The position numbers and the translations under genes are program-made. DNA of 64,000 bases from Chitinophagaceae bacterium (GTDB lineage: Bacteria > Bacteroidota > Bacteroidia > Chitinophagales > Chitinophagaceae). The notes under the pieces were generated by a model. It saw only the letters and a program-made list of their open reading frames with translations, was not told the origin of the DNA and ran no database searches. Location: NCBI GenBank assembly GCA_947447465.1, contig CANFKE010000006.1, positions 62,001-126,000 on the forward strand, in the 5' to 3' direction. Shown here piece by piece: positions 8,647-17,230 of this stretch (positions are counted from its first letter, which is position 1; the number at the start of each line of letters is the position of its first letter).

Positions 8647-8654
8647 CAAAGGTA
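8647..8654 (-). promoter_or_regulatory. TAnnTTTG promoter element of queG
   Basis: TACCTTTG on the minus strand ends 5 nt before the queG ATG at 8641. In Bacteroidota the -7 element is TAnnTTTG with transcription starting a few bases downstream, so this mRNA may be nearly leaderless. It also argues against the longer upstream start. Confidence 0.6.
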
Positions 8655-8834
8655 ACTTTATGATGCATTAAATCTCCCGGTGTTTTTGCTGACGGCGTGG
8701 TAGCTATTGGACGCGGACCTACGGCTCGCGGATGGTAGGAGGTATTGAGATGTGCTGCAAACCTTTTGCACTTACGGTACAATAGCAGGAATCGCACGCA
8801 TTAGTGCAGACGTTTATTGTGTAACTAACATTGC

Positions 8835-9437
8835 TTATAGCGGTTTTACAGTAACCCCTCTTATCTCTTCCAGTTTAGGTATGTAGATGGCAATTTGTGG
8901 TCGGGGAATGCCGGCTCTGATGGTGCAAAATAGTTGGAGGTCTTGCTGGTAGATGGTTGCTTCGCATTGCTTCAGCAGATAGAGCACTTCACCCATAGAT
9001 GGATAATCGAAGTTAAGTTCATACATGCCTTCTATCCATTTTTCTTCCCGTGGCAGGTTCTCTAAAGCCAATGCAGTGGCTGTTTTATAAGCATTGATAA
9101 GTCCGGGGACTCCCAACAATGAACCGCCGAAATAACGAACTACGACTACCAGTACATTTGTAAGACCAAGGCTGTCTATCTGTCCCAGCATGGGTTTGCC
9201 GGCACTGCCCGATGGTTCTCCATCGTCACTGGCGCGGTATTGACTGCCATCGGTTCCCAGTCGCCATGCTACGCAATGGTGGTTGGCTTTAGGATGTAGT
9301 TTTTTAAGCACCTGCAGTTTATCTTTTATTTCCTGAACTGTAGCTACGGGATAACTGAACGCCAGGAATTTACTTCCCCTGTCTCTGAAATCCCCTGTTC
9401 CGGGTGCGCTTATGGTAGTGTATTTGTCTGGTGTCAT
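8835..9437 (-). CDS. YigZ/IMPACT family protein
   Basis: 200-residue member of the UPF0029/IMPACT family. The N-terminal half carries the family core: RGSKFLAFSYPV near residue 20, then HHCVAWRLG, DDGEPSGSAGKPM and VVVVRYFGG. The C-terminal half looks like the DUF1949 alpha/beta fold. The molecular role of bacterial YigZ is unclear, although eukaryotic IMPACT regulates Gcn2. The ATG at 9437 overlaps the stop of the upstream transporter gene (ATGA), so a longer upstream frame is rejected. Coupled expression with the transporter is implied by the overlap; a functional link is not established. Confidence 0.88.
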   Translation of the reverse strand: MTPDKYTTISAPGTGDFRDRGSKFLAFSYPVATVQEIKDKLQVLKKLHPKANHHCVAWRLGTDGSQYRASDDGEPSGSAGKPMLGQIDSLGLTNVLVVVVRYFGGSLLGVPGLINAYKTATALALENLPREEKWIEGMYELNFDYPSMGEVLYLLKQCEATIYQQDLQLFCTIRAGIPRPQIAIYIPKLEEIRGVTVKPL

Positions 9438-10306
9438 ATCATTCCTCCCGCTGCGATCAGCAATATAGCTATTATAGATAGTGCAAGGCCTAGGATACGC
9501 TGAAGGTTGGCCTTCTCTCTGAAGATAAATATTGCAGCCAGCGATGAGGCCACTAATGTACCGATATTCAAGACAGGTATGGTAGCTGAACTTTGCATGA
9601 CACCACAATTGATAGAGCGGATAAGGAAGTAGATAGAGAAGTAATTAGGTACACCAATGCAGATACCCGCAACCAGATTTCGCCAGTGCAGCTGCATCTT
9701 TTTCATCATTAACATAATAATGACGATAGCTATTCCAAAGCAGGCTGCTACGCCAAAGCAGTAGATGGTAAATGTAGCCTGCACTTCAGGAGTGTCGAGA
9801 AATGAGTGTTGAGCATAATTTACCAGTGCATCCAGTAGTCCGCTGCCAATGAATAATAACAGTGGCCAAAGAAGGCTCGGGGTTTTGCCATTCTCTTCTT
9901 TTACTCTGGTGGTAAGATATACTGCGGGTAGTGCCAATACTATGCCTGTTATCTTCCACATGCCGGCTGCCTCATGAAAGAACACGATGGCTATGGTAAC
10001 AGGTATGACCAACGATAGTTTATTGGCAATGGTGGCGGTGGTGATACCATCTACTTTAGTGCAGTAGCCAATGAGGTTGAATATAGATATAAATGCAGCA
10101 CCCATCAGGAAGGTCCAGGGGAACCACTGCTGGTTTATATGGCTTGCCTGAAAAGGCATGTGACCCAGGAACAGACTGCCTGTAACTACGCAGATACAAT
10201 AGTTAACAACAATGGCTTGTAAAGTATCGATCTTATATTTCGGCAATATTTTGAAGATGGCAGAAATGAGAACGTTGAGTAGTATGGTAATGATCAGGTA
10301 AAGCAT
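9434..10306 (-). CDS. EamA/DMT-superfamily transporter
   Basis: 290-residue integral inner-membrane protein with about ten hydrophobic helices in two repeats of five, the EamA layout. It begins MLYLIITILLNVLISAIF and ends in two closely spaced helices before AAGGMI. Drug/metabolite transporters move small metabolites or amino acids out of the cell, but the substrate cannot be predicted here. Gene overlap with the yigZ-like gene suggests a two-gene operon. The 57-nt gap to ribD contains no visible terminator. Confidence 0.8.
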   Translation of the reverse strand: MLYLIITILLNVLISAIFKILPKYKIDTLQAIVVNYCICVVTGSLFLGHMPFQASHINQQWFPWTFLMGAAFISIFNLIGYCTKVDGITTATIANKLSLVIPVTIAIVFFHEAAGMWKITGIVLALPAVYLTTRVKEENGKTPSLLWPLLLFIGSGLLDALVNYAQHSFLDTPEVQATFTIYCFGVAACFGIAIVIIMLMMKKMQLHWRNLVAGICIGVPNYFSIYFLIRSINCGVMQSSATIPVLNIGTLVASSLAAIFIFREKANLQRILGLALSIIAILLIAAGGMI

Positions 10307-10362
10307 GCTGGTAAAATAAAAAGTAAAAGCTTAAAAGTAAAAAATGATGTATGATGTTAGTG

Positions 10363-11415
10363 TTATAACTCCATTCCGGTGGTGTAAGGATATGGGCTGA
10401 TCTTGTTGACGAATACTTCCAGACGATCGTCGTTGAGATGTGTGGTCAATGTATTTGTACTATTGGTCAGTTGTGGTGCTGTCAGGCCCGAACCTATCTC
10501 TTTGTTGCCGGTAAATACTCTTGCCTCGTCCCAAAGACCGGCATTAATAAAACTATTGAGTAGTGCGGCACCTCCTTCTACTATCAATGAGGTTAACTTC
10601 TGTTGGTGTAATAGTGCCATCACCTCATTTAATAGTTGATCGCCGAAGGATAGTTGAATGTATCTCACAGTATTGATGATGTCATCTTTATCCTCATTAA
10701 TGATCCATGTTTCGGCACTATTATCAAAAAGATGATGAGTTGATGGTATGTTGGCATTTCGGGAAATGGCTATTCGCAGCGGTTGTTTTCCGGCCCAAAG
10801 TCTTGCGGTCAGTTGCGGATCATCATTGATGGCAGTAGTAGCGCCTACCATTATAGCAGCCTCTTCTGTTCGCCATTTATGCACCAGTCTGTTACTCTGG
10901 CCATTTGTTATCTGTGATCTGCTTCTGTCTTCAGGTGCTATAAATCCATCAGTGGTCTGGGCCCACTTCAGAACTATGTAAGGTCTTTTTTGTTGGTGGA
11001 AGGTGAAAAAACGTCTGTTCACCCATTGTCCTTCAGCTTCACATACCCCGGTCACTACGTCAATTCCTGTATTTTTCAGAATGTCTATTCCTCTTCCACT
11101 CACCAGTTCGAAAGGGTCTTTATTGGCAATGACCACTTTCCCTATTTTCTCGACTACCAGTCTGTCGGCACACGGAGGCGTTTTTCCGGTATGCGCGCAG
11201 GGCTCCAGTGTTACATACATGGTACTGCCGGCTATCAGATGCTTGTCTGCAGCTGCAACATTGTTCAGGCAATCAACCTCGGCATGTGCCTGACCATATA
11301 TATGATGCCAGCCTTCACCTATGATACGTCCTTCGTTGACAAGCACAGCACCGACCATTGGGTTAGGACTGGTATGTCCTTTCCCTTTTTGTGCCAGTTC
11401 AAGGGCACGGGTCAT
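10363..11415 (-). CDS. ribD: Riboflavin biosynthesis deaminase/reductase RibD
   Basis: Bifunctional enzyme that deaminates then reduces the pyrimidine intermediate in riboflavin synthesis; 350 residues from the ATG at 11415. The deaminase zinc motif is complete: HAE at 44-46 and PCAHTGKTPPC at 72-82, preceded by GHTSPNPMVGAVLV. The C-terminal half (from about 150, RPYIVLKWAQTTDGFIA) is the NADPH reductase, ending near LIVEGGAALLNSFINAGLWD. An in-frame extension of 79 codons upstream runs through the divergent promoter region and is rejected. No other rib genes and no FMN riboswitch are nearby. Confidence 0.95.
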   Translation of the reverse strand: MTRALELAQKGKGHTSPNPMVGAVLVNEGRIIGEGWHHIYGQAHAEVDCLNNVAAADKHLIAGSTMYVTLEPCAHTGKTPPCADRLVVEKIGKVVIANKDPFELVSGRGIDILKNTGIDVVTGVCEAEGQWVNRRFFTFHQQKRPYIVLKWAQTTDGFIAPEDRSRSQITNGQSNRLVHKWRTEEAAIMVGATTAINDDPQLTARLWAGKQPLRIAISRNANIPSTHHLFDNSAETWIINEDKDDIINTVRYIQLSFGDQLLNEVMALLHQQKLTSLIVEGGAALLNSFINAGLWDEARVFTGNKEIGSGLTAPQLTNSTNTLTTHLNDDRLEVFVNKISPYPYTTGMEL

Positions 11416-11565
11416 ATATAGTACTTCCGGTTGCAAGGACGCGAAATTACTAAAATTGGCGGGGGAAGTGAAAACAAATGCCGGAAAACAGCATATAGCT
11501 GCAATTCGTGGTATTCGTATGACATAACTCATTGGTCCGGTATCTGTCTGATTTGAATTTACCCC

Positions 11566-11573
11566 TAACTTTG
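11566..11573 (+). promoter_or_regulatory. TAnnTTTG promoter element of feoA-like gene
   Basis: TAACTTTG lies 4 nt upstream of the ATG at 11578, predicting a leaderless or nearly leaderless transcript. It is in the 162-nt divergent gap between ribD and the feoA-like gene. Confidence 0.5.
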
Positions 11574-11577
11574 TCTC

Positions 11578-11826
11578 ATGATAGCTGAGGAGGGAAAGAC
11601 CATAAAATTGTCGCAACTGCAAGCCGGGACAAAGGCTGTGATCCACAGTCACGATGAAAGTGAGTTTCAGTTGACGCTTATGGAGATGGGGTGCATACCC
11701 GGAGAGCCTGTCTGGGTAGAAATGATCGCCCCGTTGGGAGATCCTATGGCCATACAGATAGCAGGATATTATCTTAGCTTGCGTAAGCAGGACGCGGATA
11801 AGATCTGGGTCACATTAAATAAATAA
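11578..11826 (+). CDS. feoA: FeoA-domain protein, stand-alone
   Basis: 82-residue cytoplasmic protein with the SH3-like FeoA fold: LSQLQAGTKAVIHSH at about 11-25, then LMEMGCIPGEPVWVEMIAPL and the closing DPMAIQIAGYYLSLRKQDA. FeoA normally modulates the ferrous-iron transporter FeoB. Here no feoB follows; the next gene is a lipoprotein on its own. It may act with a distant FeoB or be a free FeoA-like regulator. Divergent from ribD. The fold assignment is firm, the role less so. Confidence 0.85.
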   Translation: MIAEEGKTIKLSQLQAGTKAVIHSHDESEFQLTLMEMGCIPGEPVWVEMIAPLGDPMAIQIAGYYLSLRKQDADKIWVTLNK

Positions 11827-11956
11827 TTATTAATAATTGATGTAGCTGTTTTGGCATTATTCGCCGAAGCACTATTTTGTATTCCGTTATATTTAGTATA
11901 TTAGCGGGATTTTTAGACTTAATGCTTACAATTCAGGCAGTCAATAAATAATATCT

Positions 11957-12811
11957 ATGCACTACAGTACGATACTTAAAAGAGGAGCTTTTCTAATGGT
12001 CTTCGCGCTATTTGTTATAGGCGGATGCAAGAAGACGGATTCTAATCCTCTTACAGACGATGATGATGCAGGTGGCTATGCTTCTGACGCTTCGAAAATA
12101 GAATGGCTGAGCAATGACGCGATCTCTATCGTTGATGCTGCCGGTAATTTCTACAACGGTGTGTATATGAAGACCACAAATACATTTGGTACTTGTGCTA
12201 TAGTGGCTATTGATACGGTGAGCAATCCTCACGTACTTACCATTCGCTTTGGTAACAATAATTGTATTTGTCTTGATGGCAAGAACCGCCGAGGTAATAT
12301 CATTGTTACTTACACCGGTCAGTACACTTCGCCAAACATCAGTCACACAATCACTTATGACGATTATTATGTGAATGATATCCGTTTGTCTGGAAATACT
12401 AAGGTGACCCGTATTGACACTACTGTAGTAGGCAACTGGTACTACAATGTAAAGGTGGATGATACAATGACCACTACGCCTAACAAGTATGTGACCTGGA
12501 AGGGATCTTTGACCCGTAAGTGGATAGCAGGTTATGCTACCGGCGACAGAAGTGATGATATCTACTCTATCTCTGGTAACACTACTTTGGTAAGAGAAAA
12601 TGGTCACTTATTCACTTTCGATATTCAGACTCCTTTGAAATTCGCTCTTAATTGTGATTATGCAGAGTCTGGTGTAGTGAATGTTACCGGTTTTAACGGT
12701 GATACCCGTGTATTGAATTATGCATTGGGTAGCACAGGTACTCCGGGCGTTTGTGACAATTATGCACAATTGAACATTGGGGTGCATGTTTACCAACTTA
12801 CTTTATACTAG
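11957..12811 (+). CDS. Putative surface or periplasmic lipoprotein, unknown function
   Basis: 284 residues with a lipoprotein signal: hydrophobic stretch FLMVFALFVIGGC with the lipidated Cys24, followed by KKTDSN and a short acidic linker DDDD. The remainder is rich in beta-prone residues (T, Y, V, N, G) with no catalytic motif I recognise. Four later cysteines (CAIV, CICL, NCDY, VCDN) could form disulphides, fitting an exported location. Similar Thr/Asn-rich lipoproteins are common in Chitinophagaceae. It appears to be a single-gene unit, followed by a strong terminator. Confidence 0.75.
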   Translation: MHYSTILKRGAFLMVFALFVIGGCKKTDSNPLTDDDDAGGYASDASKIEWLSNDAISIVDAAGNFYNGVYMKTTNTFGTCAIVAIDTVSNPHVLTIRFGNNNCICLDGKNRRGNIIVTYTGQYTSPNISHTITYDDYYVNDIRLSGNTKVTRIDTTVVGNWYYNVKVDDTMTTTPNKYVTWKGSLTRKWIAGYATGDRSDDIYSISGNTTLVRENGHLFTFDIQTPLKFALNCDYAESGVVNVTGFNGDTRVLNYALGSTGTPGVCDNYAQLNIGVHVYQLTLY

Positions 12812-12835
12812 TAGTTAACTCATTTTACATATCTG

Positions 12836-12863
12836 ACAGGCGGAATTTTCCGCCTGTTTTTTT
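12836..12863 (+). terminator. Rho-independent terminator after the lipoprotein gene
   Basis: Perfect 9-bp arms ACAGGCGGA (12836-12844) and TCCGCCTGT (12849-12857) enclose a 4-nt loop and lead into a T7 tract. Confidence 0.93.
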
Positions 12864-12882
12864 ATGCCCGAAACATCTTCAT

Positions 12883-12915
12883 ACCGTTCGTGAACTTTTC
12901 CGACCGTTCGTGAAC
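12883..12915 (+). promoter_or_regulatory. Paired operator-like repeat upstream of the NHL-repeat gene
   Basis: The 13-mer ACCGTTCGTGAAC occurs at 12883-12895 and again, identical, at 12903-12915. The start-to-start distance of 20 bp equals two helical turns. Each copy contains the interrupted palindrome GTTC-GT-GAAC. The pair lies about 85 bp upstream of the ATG at 13001 and just after the previous terminator. This is the layout of a dimeric repressor or activator site, but the regulator is unknown. Confidence 0.55.
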
Positions 12916-13000
12916 AATATTCGTTCTCCCGTACACCGCCAACGTATTTTTACATCGTGATCGAATAGAATCATTTGTGAACGAGATTAAATCTGAGGTT

Positions 13001-14209
13001 ATGAAGAATATACAGATGCGTCGGATATTGTGGGGAGTGCTTTCTCTGTTGTTGATAGTAGTTGGAGACCAACTGTTTGCGCAACAGATCATCAGCACAT
13101 TTGCGGGTACGGGAAGATCAACTTATAACGGTGAAGGAATTAAGGCATTATCGGTCAATTTAGACGGTCCTGTTGCCTTCGTTGCAGATAATGAGGGAAA
13201 CACTTACGAAGCCGATTATAATGGCTGCAGAATTCGCAAAATAGACAAAGACGGTATTGTAACCACTATTGCGGGAAATGGTACCCGGGGTTTTACTAAA
13301 GACGGGCAGAGGGCTAAGGAGGCAAGTATAGGAAAGCCATCGGGATTGGCAATTGATAAAGACGGGGTCCTCTATTTTTCTGAACATGACAACAATTGTG
13401 TTCGTAAAATAGATCGCAATGGGATTTTGAGGACCATAGCAGGTGATTATACAAGTGGGTTCAGCGGCAATGGTTGTGAAGCAATTACCTGCCAGCTCCA
13501 ATCTCCGGGTGCACTGGCGTTTGATAAAGAAGGCAACCTGTATATTGTTGATTGCGATAACAACTGTGTTCGTAAGATAGATGGTCACGGCATGATCAAT
13601 GCTTATGCAGGTAATGGGTATGGTGCAGGTACCGGCACCGGAGGTTATAGTGGTGATGGTGGTAAAGCGGCATCAGCAAAACTCAATCAGCCAACAGCTA
13701 TAGCATTTGATAAAGAAGGGAATTTGTATGTGGCAGATTGTTTCAATCATTGCATACGCAAAGTGAATAAACAGGGTATCATCAGTACAGTGGCGGGCAA
13801 TGGGAAGCCGGGCTTCAGTGCTGATGGTGGTGCGGCGGTAAGATCATCTTTGAGCTATCCTGTGGCCATAGCCACCGACAATAAAGGGAATATCTACATA
13901 GCTGATAATGGCAATTTCAGGATACGTAAAATGGATGGCGCTGGTATGATCTCTACTATTACCGGCAACGGTACACCCGAAACAACGGGCGATGGCCGCA
14001 TAGCCTTTAATGCCACAATTGGTAAGACTACTTTTATCACAGCAGGTAATGCGGGAGAGATTTATCTGGGCGATTATTCTGACAATCGTATCAGGGTAAT
14101 TACCGAAACTAGGACCGATAACATTACTAATGTGCCTGTTTGTAAGCCCTCGGGCAACAGAGTGACGACTGGAACTGTTTCCGCGTCAGCTACAGGTAGT
14201 CTGCAATAA
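13001..14209 (+). CDS. Secreted NHL-repeat beta-propeller protein
   Basis: 402 residues from the ATG at 13001. A signal peptide (RRILWGVLSLLLIVVGDQLFA) precedes a probable cleavage before QQII. About six NHL units follow, each with the pattern ...G(V/L)AxDKxGNLYxADxxNxxIRKxDxxGxIxTxAGNG; good examples are at residues ~115-165, 165-225 and 235-290. NHL repeats fold into a six-bladed propeller used for binding. No C-terminal sorting domain or enzyme motif is obvious; the tail is short and Thr/Ser-rich. A GTG eight codons upstream (12977) is a possible but less likely start. Its stop is only 2 nt from the convergent aminotransferase stop. Confidence 0.85.
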   Translation: MKNIQMRRILWGVLSLLLIVVGDQLFAQQIISTFAGTGRSTYNGEGIKALSVNLDGPVAFVADNEGNTYEADYNGCRIRKIDKDGIVTTIAGNGTRGFTKDGQRAKEASIGKPSGLAIDKDGVLYFSEHDNNCVRKIDRNGILRTIAGDYTSGFSGNGCEAITCQLQSPGALAFDKEGNLYIVDCDNNCVRKIDGHGMINAYAGNGYGAGTGTGGYSGDGGKAASAKLNQPTAIAFDKEGNLYVADCFNHCIRKVNKQGIISTVAGNGKPGFSADGGAAVRSSLSYPVAIATDNKGNIYIADNGNFRIRKMDGAGMISTITGNGTPETTGDGRIAFNATIGKTTFITAGNAGEIYLGDYSDNRIRVITETRTDNITNVPVCKPSGNRVTTGTVSASATGSLQ

Positions 14210-14211
14210 TA

Positions 14212-15387
14212 TTACTGCAGGCAAGACAGTAAAATTGTACAGGCTTTTTTGATCTCATCTTCAGTGATGGTCAATGGAGGAGCAATGCGAATGCAACTGG
14301 GTGCAAAAAGGAACCAATCTGAGAATAATCCGTTGGCAAGGCATCGTTGCAAGGTTAGTTGCACCTGTTCCATATTGTCCAGCTCTACTGCCATCAGCAG
14401 ACCTGCGCTTCTTACAGCTTTGATAGCCGGATGTTGCAGTAATGAAAGGAATAATTGCTCCTTGCGCGGAACATCGGTTACAATGTCCTCGCGCTCTAAT
14501 GCCTGCATTGCTGCCATACCTGCGGCACAGCATACCGGGTGGCCTCCAAAAGTGCTGATGTGCCCCAGTACTGGGTCAAATCCTAATGTGGACATGATCT
14601 TATTAGAAGAGATGAATGCGCCCAATGGCATACCCCCACCTAATGCTTTGCCCAGCAATACAATATCGGGTACAACATTATAATGTTCAAATCCCCATAG
14701 CTTACCTGTGCGGCCAAATCCGCATTGTATCTCATCAAATATCAGCATAGCACCCATCTCTGTGCATTTGGCACGCAGTCTTTGTAGCCAGTTGTTCCGG
14801 GGTGCTATCACTCCCGCTTCCGCTTGTATTGTCTCTACTATCACACAAGAAGTATTGAGGTCAATAGCATTGATCAGGGCATCTGAATTATAATCGTAGT
14901 GCCATACTCCCGGTAAAAGCGGGCGAAATGCATTACGCCAATATTCATCTCCCATTACACTGAGTGCGCCCATAGTATGCCCATGATAGCTATTGTTGCA
15001 ACAAATGACATCCGTTCTGCCGGTATATCTGCGGGCAAGTTTTAATGCCCCGTCAGTAGCTTCTGAACCTGAATTGGTGAAATAGACGCAGTCAAGATTT
15101 TGTGGCAGATGGGAAGCCAATAGCTCCGCATATTTCACCTGCGGGCTCTGTATCAATTCACCATACACCATGATGTGCAGGTATTGCTGCGCCTGATCTT
15201 GAATTGCCTGTACAACAGCAGGGTGGCAGTGCCCGATATTACATACACTGATACCGCCAATGATATCCAGATATGCCTTGCCATCTGCGCCATACAGGTA
15301 ATTGCCTGATGCGGAGGTGATCTCCAGGCCCACTGGCGCTGTTGATGTTGGTGCAAGGTGTTGCTGAAATAGTTGGCGGTTATTCAT
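14212..15387 (-). CDS. Class III PLP-dependent aminotransferase (ArgD/OAT-like)
   Basis: 391-residue pyridoxal-phosphate enzyme of the class III (omega/ornithine) family. Motifs seen are TNSGSEATDGALKLAR (about 104-119), the YHGHTMGALS stretch (134-143), FDEIQCGFGRTG with Asp218 contacting the PLP ring nitrogen, and LLGKALGGGMP with the Schiff-base Lys247. Substrate could be acetylornithine, ornithine or another omega-amine. No arginine biosynthesis genes are adjacent, so specificity is left open. It starts 2 nt after the CCA-adding-type enzyme gene, in an apparent two-gene operon. Confidence 0.88.
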   Translation of the reverse strand: MNNRQLFQQHLAPTSTAPVGLEITSASGNYLYGADGKAYLDIIGGISVCNIGHCHPAVVQAIQDQAQQYLHIMVYGELIQSPQVKYAELLASHLPQNLDCVYFTNSGSEATDGALKLARRYTGRTDVICCNNSYHGHTMGALSVMGDEYWRNAFRPLLPGVWHYDYNSDALINAIDLNTSCVIVETIQAEAGVIAPRNNWLQRLRAKCTEMGAMLIFDEIQCGFGRTGKLWGFEHYNVVPDIVLLGKALGGGMPLGAFISSNKIMSTLGFDPVLGHISTFGGHPVCCAAGMAAMQALEREDIVTDVPRKEQLFLSLLQHPAIKAVRSAGLLMAVELDNMEQVQLTLQRCLANGLFSDWFLFAPSCIRIAPPLTITEDEIKKACTILLSCLQ

Positions 15388-15389
15388 GG

Positions 15390-16805
15390 TTATGCAGGTA
15401 TTATTTTTAATTCTCTGGCTTTGTTCATCAGCAGCTCATGGGCAGCTTCATAGGTATTGGGTATCAGGCCATCAAGTATGGCTTCACGTATCGTAGTTTT
15501 CAGAACGCCCACCTCACGCGAAGGGGTCAAGTTAAATAAGGCCATGATCTCATCGCCGGATATAGGTGGTTGCCAGTTCCTTACTTTATCACTCTCCTCC
15601 ACTGCTATCAGTCGTTCTTTTACCAGCTCAAAATTGGCCAGATAGCGCTTCACCTTGGCTTGATTTTTAGAGGTGATGTCACTCTCGCATAAGATCATCA
15701 GGTCTTCGAGGTCTTCGCCTGCATCAAACAACAGTCTGCGCATGGCAGAGTCTGTAATGTCTTCTTTAGTAAGACTTATCGGACGCAGATGTAATGCTAC
15801 CAACTTGGCTACATACTTCATCTTTTCATTCAGCGGCAGCTTCAGTTGTTTGAAGATCTTGGGTGTCATACGTTCACCAACTACCTCATGTCCGTGAAAG
15901 GTCCATCCATGTCCTTCTTCAAATCGTTTGGTGGCAGGCTTGCCTATATCATGCAGTAGTGCTGCCCAGCGAAGCCACAGATCACTGCTCTTTGCTGCCG
16001 TATTATCTATTACTTGTAGTGTATGGTAGAAGTTGTCTTTATGTCCTTTCCCTTCAATGATCTCCACTCCCGAAAGCGCTACCATCTGCGGAAAGAAATA
16101 CTTCAGCAGTCCGCTTCTGTACAATAGGTCAAGCCCTATTGATGGTTTGGGTGCTCCCATTATTTTATTCAGCTCATCAGTAATTCTCTCCTGAGATATG
16201 ATCTTGATCCTTTCTGCATTGCGGGATATAGACATGAATGTTTCAGGAAGTATATCGAAATTGAGCTGGGTAGCGAAGCGGATGGCGCGCATCATACGCA
16301 ACGGATCATCTGAGAAAGTTACGTCAGGGCCTAGGGGTGTCCTGATCAATTTATTTTTAAGATCTTCAGATCCGTTGAACGGATCTGTGAGCTTACCGTA
16401 GTCTTCAGCATTAAGGCTTATCGCCATTGCATTGATAGTGAAATCTCTTCTTAATTGATCATCTTCAATTGTGCCTGCTTCTACATCCGGCTTTCTCGAT
16501 TCTGCACGATATGATTCTTTTCTTGCACCTACAAATTCTACATCAAAGTCGTGATATCTGAAGTGTGCGGTTCCGAAGTTTTTAAAGAAGTTGACCTGGG
16601 GTCTGGGGTGCAACAAGTCGGCAACGGCATGTGCCAGAGCTATACCATCTCCTGTGCATACTATATCGGCATCTTTTGTAGGCCGCCCCAGTAGTTTATC
16701 GCGTACAAAGCCCCCAATAAGGTAGCAACTGATGTTCATTTCTGTTGCCGCCTTACTCACCGTATCAAAAATGCTTTGTTCTTCCGCTGAGCACACTATT
16801 TCCAT
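15390..16805 (-). CDS. CCA tRNA nucleotidyltransferase / poly(A) polymerase family with HD domain
   Basis: 471-residue class II nucleotidyltransferase. The head domain has [19 protein letters not shown] (29-47), with the metal-binding pair Asp45/Asp47, and the [11 protein letters not shown] motif. A middle RNA-binding domain and a C-terminal HD phosphohydrolase domain ([13 protein letters not shown], about 287-299) follow. Such proteins add or repair the 3' CCA of tRNAs; the HD domain can give phosphatase activity. Poly(A) polymerases share the fold, but this architecture fits CCA-adding enzymes. It heads a unit with the aminotransferase. The 390-bp upstream region contains a duplicated hairpin element. 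Confidence 0.9.
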   Translation of the reverse strand: MEIVCSAEEQSIFDTVSKAATEMNISCYLIGGFVRDKLLGRPTKDADIVCTGDGIALAHAVADLLHPRPQVNFFKNFGTAHFRYHDFDVEFVGARKESYRAESRKPDVEAGTIEDDQLRRDFTINAMAISLNAEDYGKLTDPFNGSEDLKNKLIRTPLGPDVTFSDDPLRMMRAIRFATQLNFDILPETFMSISRNAERIKIISQERITDELNKIMGAPKPSIGLDLLYRSGLLKYFFPQMVALSGVEIIEGKGHKDNFYHTLQVIDNTAAKSSDLWLRWAALLHDIGKPATKRFEEGHGWTFHGHEVVGERMTPKIFKQLKLPLNEKMKYVAKLVALHLRPISLTKEDITDSAMRRLLFDAGEDLEDLMILCESDITSKNQAKVKRYLANFELVKERLIAVEESDKVRNWQPPISGDEIMALFNLTPSREVGVLKTTIREAILDGLIPNTYEAAHELLMNKARELKIIPA

Positions 16806-16913
16806 ATGACAGCAAAGCTATGATACGCATGGCAGATATTGAAGAGAGCGCGATCGTTTAGGGGAGATTATTTGCAGAATAGACTGTGTCTGCTGATGTT
16901 TCATGGGGAAATT

Positions 16914-17113
16914 GGCAAAAAAATAAGACCTCAGAGAACTGAAGTCTTATTTACACCTTATGAAAAATATACCCGATATAAATTTCAAACAAAATTTTTA
17001 TTAAAACAAATATTTTTTATTTTTTGTACGACTTGTTCAGTATGGGCAAAAAAATAAGACTCCAGAGAACTGAAGCCTTATTTACACCTTATGAAAAATA
17101 TACCCGATATAAA
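16914..17113 (+). repeat. Duplicated ~70-bp hairpin element
   Basis: Two copies of a ~70-bp sequence lie at 16914-16983 and 17045-17114, 131 bp apart, with three substitutions between them. Each starts GGCAAAAAAATAAGAC and contains an imperfect hairpin with an AGAA loop. The arms are 16923-16935 and 16940-16952 in copy 1. Each copy ends ATGAAAAATATACCCGATA, which opens a short frame reading MKNIPDIN. The A7 and TTATTT flanks give it the look of a bidirectional terminator. The 390-bp gap between the CCA-adding-type enzyme and the DUF4294 gene holds nothing else I recognise. Function unknown. Confidence 0.75.
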
Positions 17114-17230
17114 TGTCGAACTATTTTTTGAAATAGCAAGTATTAATTTGTTAATTTTTATTTTTCTTTAAAATAATGTTAAAGGCCCGTTTGGCGGGTG
17201 TTTAGGTATGCATATTGCACTGTATTAGGT

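Noticed and set aside
8642-8797. Longer queG start
   Set aside because: The extension has no family similarity and contains the TACCTTTG promoter element.
10306-11577. FMN riboswitch in front of ribD
   Set aside because: No conserved FMN-aptamer sequence blocks were seen upstream of the ribD ATG, and only about 160 bp separate it from feoA.
12008-12607. Minus-strand frame opposite the lipoprotein gene (199 codons)
   Set aside because: Thr/Asn-rich coding sequence on the plus strand leaves the opposite frame open; the plus-strand product has a clear lipoprotein signal.
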